A stretch of 5,291 nucleotides of DNA, from assembly GCA_913040875.1 (NCBI GenBank), contig CAJWHX010000270.1:1-5291 (forward strand). The letters run 5' to 3'. Shown one piece after another: positions 1 to 5,291 of the stretch. Source of the stretch: an uncultured Pseudomonadota bacterium. Lineage in GTDB: Bacteria; Myxococcota; UBA796. Position 1 is the stretch's first letter. Every line of letters begins with the position of its first letter. The notes under the pieces were generated by a model. The model did no database searches. It was not told the origin of the DNA and was given only the letters and a program-made list of their open reading frames with translations. The translations under genes and the position numbers were made by a program.

Positions 1-93
1 GGTCCAGTCGATCCGACTGGTATCGCTCACGGGTTCAATGACAGAAGTAGAGGTAACGTGTACAAGGGGAAGATAAAGCAATGGTGAGGGCAT
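1..93 (-). CDS. Possible start of an unidentified protein, running off left edge
   Basis: On the minus strand an ATG at 93 opens a frame that stays open for 31 codons to the window edge. It begins MPSPLLYLPLVHVTS and ends at the edge with SDTSRIDWT. An in-frame TAG lies eight codons upstream of the ATG, so this would be the first start. The gene would follow dnaE in the same direction after about 120 bp. I do not recognise the peptide. There is no clear Shine-Dalgarno sequence (the bases before the ATG are CTACAGTACC), and the plus strand is also open here in frame 1 for 28 codons up to a TGA at 85-87, so chance openness cannot be excluded. Weak call. Confidence 0.25.
   Translation of the reverse strand, partial: MPSPLLYLPLVHVTSTSVIEPVSDTSRIDWT
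4..20. repeat. Perfect 7-bp hairpin at left edge
   Basis: CCAGTCG (4-10) and CGACTGG (14-20) are exact reverse complements around a 3-base loop, ATC. No T run follows on the plus strand, and the minus-strand continuation is off the window after three bases, so a terminator cannot be confirmed. It also lies inside the short candidate reading frame described for 1-93 and may simply be coding sequence. Confidence 0.45.
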
Positions 94-214
94 GGTACTG
101 TAGGGGAAACTGGACTAGAGAGGGAACTTTGGCGGATGAGGACTAGAGTGTACGCAATTAGGGATTGAACGGCTAGTATGATCATTGATGGGGCATCTAT
201 TGATCATCTATTAA
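94..214. other. Non-coding gap downstream of dnaE
   Basis: Apart from the left part of the 11-bp repeat array I see nothing convincing here. There is no GC-rich stem followed by a T run that would end dnaE transcription. A 52-codon frame on the minus strand (185 to 27) is hydrophobic only because the strand is pyrimidine-rich, and it has no ribosome binding site. Confidence 0.5.
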
Positions 215-227
215 TCATCTATTGATC
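195..227. repeat. Three 11-bp tandem repeats across the dnaE stop codon
   Basis: Plus-strand units are ATCTATTGATC (195-205), ATCTATTAATC (206-216) and ATCTATTGATC (217-227), so units one and three are identical and the middle one differs at one base. The dnaE stop (TGA, 217-215 on the minus strand) spans the junction between two units. The 9-mer TGATCATTG occurs at 179-187 and again at 223-231, exactly 44 bp (four units) apart, which suggests the array once extended further left and decayed. Two units carry GATC. Function unknown. It could be replication slippage in a short AT-rich tail, or a protein-binding array phased near one helical turn. Confidence 0.85.
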
Positions 228-3200
228 ATTGTCACTCGTTTTGCATCTCCAACGAACTTTTTTAAATCCAACAGGAGGGTTTCAGTTGGATTGACAGTCT
301 GTTTGAGACGCAATGTAAATGTAGCACTTTCCTTGGATTTTGTATATTTTAGTTCCAGATCAACAGGACAATCCCCTGGATTGGCTTCGAGTAATTGAGC
401 CATATCTTGGCAAAAGAAATGAGTGAGTGCCTTCTGCGGCATGGAAATATTAATCCGTGTTGTATTGTCCTCTTGTACACTGAGCAATGAAGTAGCGTTG
501 AGACCTCTATACGATGGGCCGAACGTTTCGTCAGTGGTTTTCTCTAGATGTACGATCATTGGTCCGCCACTTTGAATAATGGGCAAAAGCCTATCGTAGA
601 CCTTTCCATAAAAGTTGATCCGAATTGACCCATCTTGATCTTCGAGGATAATTCGACCGTACGGTTTTCCATGCTTATTGGTTTGCGGATAGTATGTTGC
701 CATTCCTGCTACGCGAAATTCACCATGGGCGACGGCGCGAGCGGCATTGGTGGTAGAGCATTCAGATGTCCACTTTTTATACGCAGTGATTGGATGGTCG
801 GTGAGATAGAGTCCTAGAGCAATTTTCTCTTGCTTCATTTGTTCTTGTATGGACCAGTCTCCGGTGTGTGGGACTTTGAATTCTTCGATCGAGACTTCCA
901 TCATGTCCCCAAACAGACTGAGCTGTCCACTATCTCGTTCCTTTTGTGCATCTTGAGCATGCTCTAGGGCGTTGGGCAAGGCGGCGAGTAAAGATTTCCG
1001 AGACTGGTACAACGAGTCAAATGCACCGCATTTGATCAGGTTTTCATAAACCTTTTTGGAGACAGGGAAGTAAGGGTCAAGGAGTGAGAGGTCTTCCTTT
1101 GCTGCCAATTCTAGTTGAACTTCTTTTTTGGTCACAGGCATGGTTTGCCTTTCGACGACCCTGTCTAAAAAGTCAAAGAAGGATGTGAATGGCCCGCGAT
1201 CATGTCGTTCTCTCAAGATGACCTGGATGGCTCGTTTCCCCAATCCCTTCACGGCAACCAATCCAAACTGGATGAATTGCTTAGCGTCTGGTGTGGGTTT
1301 GGGTACAAAGAATCGATAGTTGGATTTGTTGATGTCAGGATTCTTGACTTCGATGGTAAAGTCGGTCCCTCGTCTTGGAAACTTACAGTCTTGGATGAAG
1401 CCAAATACCTTGTCGGTATTTCCAGATTCCGACGTCATTAAGGCAGCCATGTACTCTGGACGATAGTGGGCTTTCAGCCATGCTGTTTGATAGGAAATCC
1501 ACCCATAAGCAGCAGAGTGACTTTTGTTGAATCCATAACCGGCAAAGAAAGCCATCAAGTCAAAGATCTCGGCAGCAGTGGCTTCTTTTACATCGTTTTT
1601 GACGGCTCGTTTTACGAAGATGATCTTTTGTCGGTCCATTTCTGCCATGTCTTTTTTTCCCATGGCACGTCTCAATAGATCCGCCTCTCCAAGAGAATAG
1701 TCGGACATGACCTGCGCAATCTGCATGACTTGTTCTTGATAGACGATTGACCCGTAGGTGTTTTGGAGGACCTGTTCGAGCTTGGGATGAAGATACTCAA
1801 CAGGTTCCAGACCATTTTTTCGACGAACGAAGGTTTGGTCCATACCAGAAGACAAGGGACCCGGGCGAAATAGGGCTATCGAAGCAATGACATCTTCTAA
1901 ACTTTCTGGTTGCATGGACTCGAGCAACTTTTGCATGCCTTCAGATTCTAGCTGGAATACACCGATGGAGTCTCCCTTTTGTAAAAGGGTATAGGCTGGA
2001 TCCGACGCATCCGTAGGAAGATTCTCCATGTCGACATCAACATTGTGGTTCTCTTTGATGATGACGAGGGCATCTCGGATTTGGTCGAGGGTTTTCAATC
2101 CCAAGAAGTCAAACTTGATGAGTCCCAGAGATTCTGAAGACTTCATATCATATTGAACCACAGGGCCACCTTCAGGTCCATCCCTGTATAGTGGCGCATG
2201 CTCTACAAGCGGTCTGTCTGCAATGACAACACCAGCCGCATGGATACCAGTTTGTCTTGTCTTTCCTTCAATGTTCAGAGCGAGTTTGAAGACTCGATTG
2301 TAGAGCGGATTTAGGGCAAGTCGAGGTTCTACACCTTCTTCTGCGAGAGCATCCTTCAGTTTGGTACCAGGTTTGTCTGGAACCATTCCAGTTAGTTCAT
2401 TCGACGCACCAAAGGGGACGCCAAGTGAGCGAGCGATATCTTTTACCGCCGCTTTTGCAGCCAGTTTCCCATACGTGATAATTTGGGAGACCAGTGGGGG
2501 GCCGTACACTTCGCGAACGTGTTCGATGGCTTCTTCACGCCTGTCTTGGCAAAAGTCTACGTCGATATCTGGCATGCTGACACGTTCTGGATTGAGAAAA
2601 CGCTCAAAGAGGAGACTGTATCGGAGTGGGTCGATGTCTGTAATCCCCATTGCCCAAGCCACCAGAGATCCAGCAGCCGAACCACGACCAGGCCCAACAG
2701 GGATGTCATTGTCTTTTGACCAGTTGATGAATTCCGCGACGATGAGCATGTACGCTGGAAATCCCATCGACTCGATGATGTTCATCTCGAAGTCTAAGCG
2801 CTCCCAGTACTTAGCGTGTTTCTCGGTGTCATATACACCGAGCCGAATGATGAGCCCTTCTTTGCAATACCATTCGAAGTAGCTGCTCATGTTGCCGATC
2901 CCTTGAGGTTTTTGAGGGATTGAAACTTTTGGGTCTGGCAGTTGAAACGATCGTGGGGGTGGGAATGCTTTGTAAAAATATTCCCAGTTGGCCTGCGTAT
3001 CTGCCCAATACTCCTTTTGATTCATTTTGGGAGTCGTCCCGTCTTCCATCAGCTTGTCGGCATCGGGTGGTGTGGTTGCTGGGAAAAAATAGGTGCCAAA
3101 GTCAAACTTGAAATTACAGGCGTCCGCAATGTCTATGGTTCTATCAATCGCCTCTTGATCATCGGGAAACAGCTCTCTCATTTCTTCTTCAGATTTAAAA

Positions 3201-3946
3201 TACTGCTGGTCAGTGGGCATGGTTTGACGATCACTGTCGTGAAATCCCTGTCCAAAAGAGATGCAATTCAAGAGATCCAAAGAGACGGCATCTTGAGGTT
3301 CTAGATATCGAACGTCATTGGTAACGACCGTTTTGAGACCCATTTTCTGAGCCATCCGACGCGACAACTCATTCAACCTGGATTGATGTGGGATGGCAAA
3401 GTCTTGAAGTTCTAAGAAGAGTCGCTGTTCACCAAATATATTGGCCAACCGTTCGAGTATATCGTGGGCTGCAGAATCTGTGTTCTTTTGAGATAGGGCA
3501 TACCCCAACGGACCATTGAGTCCACTCGTAGTAACCATCAACCCTTCGGAGTGCTCCTCCAGTAGATCCCAGTCGATGCGTGGTCTGTAATGAATCCCGT
3601 GATAAATGCCTTCTGTGATCAGTTTGGAGAGATTGTGATACCCAGTTTTATTTTGGACAAGAAAATTGAGGTGCCAACCACCATCTGGAGCCCGTTTGAG
3701 CCGCTGGATGTTCTTGATGTCCTCAATCCCTTTGGGCCACATCCAAATTTCAGAGCCAAAGATCGCTTTGACAGAGCTCTTTTTGGCTGCTTTGTGAAAC
3801 TGTACAGCACCAAATAGATTGCACGTATCCGTAATCGCCACTGCTGGCATCCCGAGTTTCTCAGCAGCCGATACAATTTCGGGTGGTGATGGCATCCCGT
3901 TCAAGATGGTGAACTGGCTATGGTTGTGAAGGTGTACAAAGCCCAT
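215..3946 (-). CDS. dnaE: DNA polymerase III alpha subunit (replicative polymerase, DnaE1 type)
   Basis: This is the catalytic subunit of the chromosomal replicase, which extends primers at the fork in the cytoplasm with the sliding clamp and clamp loader. Visible order: PHP domain, residues about 1-285 (opens FVHLHNHSQF); a Pro-rich linker at about 292-347; palm, thumb and fingers at about 375-830; helix-hairpin-helix region at about 890-930; OB fold at about 1074-1160; a C-terminal tau-binding-like part to 1243. The catalytic aspartates are D462 and D464 in PDIDVDF and D613 in KFDFLGL. Also present are GPGRGSAAGS (418-427), TGIHAAGVVIA (566-576), FRPGPLSSGM (693-702) and GFNKSHSAAYG (805-815). 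QLSLF at 1008-1012 is an ideal beta-clamp binding motif. The ATG at 3946 is supported by GAGG seven bases upstream and by the usual family N-terminus. At 1243 residues it is longer than the 1160 of E. coli, partly through insertions near 292-347 and 931-960. Several PHP metal ligands are replaced, so proofreading probably comes from a separate DnaQ. The stop lies in a tandem repeat. There is no intein or frameshift. The identity is secure. Confidence 0.98.
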   Translation of the reverse strand: MGFVHLHNHSQFTILNGMPSPPEIVSAAEKLGMPAVAITDTCNLFGAVQFHKAAKKSSVKAIFGSEIWMWPKGIEDIKNIQRLKRAPDGGWHLNFLVQNKTGYHNLSKLITEGIYHGIHYRPRIDWDLLEEHSEGLMVTTSGLNGPLGYALSQKNTDSAAHDILERLANIFGEQRLFLELQDFAIPHQSRLNELSRRMAQKMGLKTVVTNDVRYLEPQDAVSLDLLNCISFGQGFHDSDRQTMPTDQQYFKSEEEMRELFPDDQEAIDRTIDIADACNFKFDFGTYFFPATTPPDADKLMEDGTTPKMNQKEYWADTQANWEYFYKAFPPPRSFQLPDPKVSIPQKPQGIGNMSSYFEWYCKEGLIIRLGVYDTEKHAKYWERLDFEMNIIESMGFPAYMLIVAEFINWSKDNDIPVGPGRGSAAGSLVAWAMGITDIDPLRYSLLFERFLNPERVSMPDIDVDFCQDRREEAIEHVREVYGPPLVSQIITYGKLAAKAAVKDIARSLGVPFGASNELTGMVPDKPGTKLKDALAEEGVEPRLALNPLYNRVFKLALNIEGKTRQTGIHAAGVVIADRPLVEHAPLYRDGPEGGPVVQYDMKSSESLGLIKFDFLGLKTLDQIRDALVIIKENHNVDVDMENLPTDASDPAYTLLQKGDSIGVFQLESEGMQKLLESMQPESLEDVIASIALFRPGPLSSGMDQTFVRRKNGLEPVEYLHPKLEQVLQNTYGSIVYQEQVMQIAQVMSDYSLGEADLLRRAMGKKDMAEMDRQKIIFVKRAVKNDVKEATAAEIFDLMAFFAGYGFNKSHSAAYGWISYQTAWLKAHYRPEYMAALMTSESGNTDKVFGFIQDCKFPRRGTDFTIEVKNPDINKSNYRFFVPKPTPDAKQFIQFGLVAVKGLGKRAIQVILRERHDRGPFTSFFDFLDRVVERQTMPVTKKEVQLELAAKEDLSLLDPYFPVSKKVYENLIKCGAFDSLYQSRKSLLAALPNALEHAQDAQKERDSGQLSLFGDMMEVSIEEFKVPHTGDWSIQEQMKQEKIALGLYLTDHPITAYKKWTSECSTTNAARAVAHGEFRVAGMATYYPQTNKHGKPYGRIILEDQDGSIRINFYGKVYDRLLPIIQSGGPMIVHLEKTTDETFGPSYRGLNATSLLSVQEDNTTRINISMPQKALTHFFCQDMAQLLEANPGDCPVDLELKYTKSKESATFTLRLKQTVNPTETLLLDLKKFVGDAKRVTMINR

Positions 3947-3953
3947 GAAATAA

Positions 3954-3957
3954 CCTC
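3954..3957 (-). promoter_or_regulatory. Ribosome binding site of dnaE
   Basis: On the minus strand the bases before the dnaE ATG read TTGAGGTTATTTC. GAGG sits seven bases before the start codon, a good Shine-Dalgarno match at a normal distance. It supports the ATG at 3946 as the true start. Confidence 0.75.
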
Positions 3958-3971
3958 AATGTTCTAAATGC

Positions 3972-3984
3972 TATGGATACCATA
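3972..3984. repeat. Short dyad TATGG-ATA-CCATA upstream of dnaE
   Basis: TATGG (3972-3976) and CCATA (3980-3984) are exact reverse complements around three bases, 26 bp or more upstream of the dnaE start codon. This is the position where a dnaE core promoter or an operator could lie. A dyad this short can arise by chance. Confidence 0.25.
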
Positions 3985-4027
3985 ACCAATTCATGAGGTA
4001 AAATGGATTTTCGGACAGGAATTGGTT
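3984..4027. repeat. Inverted repeat AACCAATTC / GAATTGGTT, possible operator
   Basis: AACCAATTC at 3984-3992 and GAATTGGTT at 4019-4027 are exact reverse complements separated by 26 bases. Allowing one mismatch the arms extend inward to 12 bases (AACCAATTCATG with CAGGAATTGGTT). They flank the TAAAAT hexamer at 3999-4004. The arm centres are 35 bp apart, so two bound proteins would sit on roughly similar faces of the helix. It may be a paired operator controlling one or both divergent genes, or a large-loop RNA hairpin. The repeat is seen directly; its role is inferred. Confidence 0.6.
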
Positions 4028-4100
4028 CAAAATGCCGTTTCATAAGAGTAACTCGTGGGTACTGTGGCTAGACGATGGAACTTGAGATAAATACCAACCC

Positions 4101-5231
4101 ATGCCACGACACCTTTCTAAAATGTCGGGACTCTACTTTTTGTCCTATGTCCCATTGGGAATGCTCTTTCCTTATTTTGTGACGGAATTTGAATCTAGAG
4201 GTGTAGAGAATATTGGACTGTTGATAGCCATGCCCTCTTTCATTCTCATCTTAGTCGCTCCAATGTGGGGGTGGCTAGCAGACTGGATGCAGCAGGCCGT
4301 GCGAGTGTTGCAACTTGCGATTTGGCTTTCTGCAATCGGATTGATTGGTGTGGTATTCTTTGAATCCGATTGGGTTTGGCTGGGAATGCTTCTCTTTTCA
4401 ATCGGATGGGCACCCGTTGCATCATTGGCAGATGCCATGACACTGGAGGGGATTCGTCAACAAAAGCAACGTGGGGATTCAAAGTATGAATATGGATCCG
4501 TCCGTCAGTGGGGATCGATAGGATACATGGTTGGTGTCATCATTGTTGGTTGGGCTGTTGGCTGGGGAATTAGAGGGGGCACCCTTGTAACGTTGCTGTT
4601 GGGTTTATACGTATTTGTTATTCCATCGGTACAGATCAATTTGCCTCGTCCGAAGTGGTCTGCCGTTCGAACATTACTCAAAAATAAGAGCTTGCTCTGG
4701 GTGTTGTTTTGTGCAGGATTGCACTTTTCCGTGCATCTCGGAAGTTCAAGTTACATCATGAAGCATGCTGGAGAGATAGGCGTATCCATTCGCTGGACTT
4801 CGATCGCCATTGCCCTCGGCGTGGTCGTTGAGATTTTCGTCTTTCAGCGGTCAGCTTGGTTTGAAAAAATTGCTCCCAATCGATTGTTGGTATTCGCCTG
4901 TGCATTGGCCATTCCTAGATGGGGATTCATGTGGTGGGGGACTTCTGTTGGCATGTTGGTCCTCGCTCAGGCATTGCACGGAGTGACGTTTGGAGTTTTT
5001 TGGCTAGCCGTGGTTCGGTTGGTCAATTCCATGACTCCGCCCGATTTGTCTTCCACTGGTCAGAGTTTGCTTAGTACAGCCGTGGGTGGGATCGGAGCAG
5101 TTGCCGGAATGTATGGTGCAAGCTGGATGGTTGATCGATACAGTACAGTGGATTACTATGCTGTCTCCATTGGAGTGGCGGCAGTTGCAACGGTGTGTAG
5201 TCTGGGGGTGCCGTGGAAACCACAGAGCTGA
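4101..5231 (+). CDS. MFS transporter, MFS_1_like / HcaT-type, substrate unknown
   Basis: This is an inner-membrane secondary transporter of the major facilitator superfamily, probably a proton-coupled symporter. About twelve hydrophobic helices can be placed: residues 8-28, 37-60, 66-86, 91-112, 136-157, 159-176, 196-217, 231-248, 258-272, 277-300, 320-340 and 350-370. GWLADW (57-62) is the loop 2-3 motif A. YGSVRQWGSIGY (131-142) at TM5 and LHGVTFGVFWLA (292-303) at TM10 resemble signatures of the HcaT/3-phenylpropionate and nucleoside:H+ symporter-like group. The length of 376 is typical. The ATG at 4101 is the first possible start, because an in-frame TGA lies at 4083-4085. The ribosome site is poor (TTGAGA about 13 bases upstream), and M8 at 4122 is an alternative that would begin right at TM1. 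The gene diverges from dnaE, and its 3' end overlaps the next gene by 19 bases. The fold assignment is strong; the substrate cannot be read from the sequence. Confidence 0.9.
   Translation: MPRHLSKMSGLYFLSYVPLGMLFPYFVTEFESRGVENIGLLIAMPSFILILVAPMWGWLADWMQQAVRVLQLAIWLSAIGLIGVVFFESDWVWLGMLLFSIGWAPVASLADAMTLEGIRQQKQRGDSKYEYGSVRQWGSIGYMVGVIIVGWAVGWGIRGGTLVTLLLGLYVFVIPSVQINLPRPKWSAVRTLLKNKSLLWVLFCAGLHFSVHLGSSSYIMKHAGEIGVSIRWTSIAIALGVVVEIFVFQRSAWFEKIAPNRLLVFACALAIPRWGFMWWGTSVGMLVLAQALHGVTFGVFWLAVVRLVNSMTPPDLSSTGQSLLSTAVGGIGAVAGMYGASWMVDRYSTVDYYAVSIGVAAVATVCSLGVPWKPQS
5204..5208 (+). promoter_or_regulatory. Candidate ribosome binding site for the overlapping downstream gene
   Basis: GGGGG followed by TGCC precedes the GTG at 5213. 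It is a purine-rich match to the anti-Shine-Dalgarno sequence but sits closer than usual, and it lies inside the transporter coding sequence. Translation of the second gene may therefore rely on ribosomes finishing the first one. Confidence 0.35.
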
Positions 5232-5291
5232 TAGTTCTATCGAAGCCGGCTGGTGTGTCTTGCTTCCCATATCGAAAAGATCCGTCAAAAC
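5213..5291 (+). CDS. Partial RluA-family pseudouridine synthase, N-terminus only
   Basis: A frame opens at GTG 5213 and continues for 26 codons to the right edge. It contains ELIVLSKPAGVSCFPYRKDP, which fits the first strand and loop of the RluA/RluC/RluD catalytic domain, usually written as hydrophobic-hydrophobic-x-x-KP-[AS]-G followed by a Pro. These enzymes convert specific uridines in rRNA or tRNA to pseudouridine. The catalytic Asp (HRLD motif) would lie beyond the window, so activity cannot be judged. The motif comes only about 11 residues from the start, leaving no room for an S4 domain, as in E. coli RluA. GTG is the first possible start after an in-frame TAG at 5198-5200, and GGGGG at 5204-5208 can serve as a ribosome site, though only four bases away. 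It overlaps the transporter gene by 19 bases, which suggests one transcript and coupled translation. The family call rests on a short motif. Confidence 0.65.
   Translation, partial: METTELIVLSKPAGVSCFPYRKDPSK

Larger units (their letters stand above)
3947..4100. promoter_or_regulatory. Divergent promoter region between dnaE and the MFS gene
   Basis: These 154 bases separate two genes that start in opposite directions, so both promoters should lie here or just inside the genes. I see no textbook -35/-10 pair on either strand. The best -10-like hexamer on the plus strand is TAAAAT at 3999-4004, with no matching -35. The region holds a perfect 9-bp inverted repeat (3984-3992 with 4019-4027) that brackets this hexamer, and a small TATGG/CCATA dyad at 3972-3984. 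The placement of promoters follows from gene orientation, and the exact sites are unproven. Confidence 0.5.

Noticed and set aside
27..185. Hydrophobic 52-codon frame on the minus strand starting MIILAVQSLIAYTLV
   Set aside because: It has no ribosome binding site, overlaps a better frame, and its hydrophobic look follows from the pyrimidine-rich strand.
2361..2882. Plus-strand open frame of 173 codons inside dnaE
   Set aside because: It is antisense to the conserved palm and fingers of DnaE, and its protein has no recognisable motif; it is a shadow frame.
215..3946. An intein or frameshift within the long dnaE frame
   Set aside because: The catalytic motifs follow each other in normal order and spacing, without intein splice motifs or a break in frame.
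3999..4004. TAAAAT as a firm sigma-70 -10 box for the transporter
   Set aside because: No -35 element is found at 16-18 bp spacing, so it is mentioned only as the best weak candidate.
5004..5288. Minus-strand frame of 94 codons at the right edge
   Set aside because: It needs a TTG start, is rich in Cys, His and Pro with no family features, and lies antisense to both the transporter and the RluA-like start.
1..5291. A new defence, mobile or multi-gene system
   Set aside because: The window holds a housekeeping polymerase, a common transporter and the start of a common RNA-modifying enzyme, with no transposase, integrase, toxin, nuclease or array.

Overview
The window looks like an ordinary stretch of bacterial chromosome of moderate GC content. 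It is dominated by one housekeeping gene, dnaE, on the minus strand, with an unrelated transport gene diverging from it. The DnaE protein has a Pro-rich segment between its PHP and palm regions. I associate this, from memory, with deltaproteobacterial (Myxococcota/Bradymonadia-like) DnaE proteins, so I lean towards a moderate-GC member of that broad group. This placement is inference and was not tested by a search.

Layout from left to right. Positions 1-214 hold no gene I can name. They contain a short open frame running off the left edge on the minus strand, a perfect 7-bp hairpin at the very edge, and an 11-bp tandem repeat array that runs into the dnaE stop codon. Positions 215-3946 (minus) are a full-length DNA polymerase III alpha subunit of 1243 residues, with all catalytic aspartates and a clean clamp-binding motif but a PHP domain that has lost several metal ligands. 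Positions 3947-4100 are the divergent control region and contain a perfect 9-bp inverted repeat with a 26-bp gap. Positions 4101-5231 (plus) encode a 12-TM major facilitator transporter of the MFS_1_like/HcaT type. A second gene starts inside its 3' end at 5213 and runs off the right edge; its first 26 codons look like the start of an RluA-type pseudouridine synthase.

The transporter and the pseudouridine synthase probably form a co-transcribed, translationally coupled pair, while dnaE is transcribed the other way. I see no functional link between dnaE and the transporter. I found no mobile element, CRISPR array, tRNA, rRNA or intein, and no sign of a novel multi-gene system. The points worth a second look are the repeat array at the dnaE stop, the inverted repeat between the divergent genes, the degenerate PHP site, and the overlapping partial gene at the right edge.
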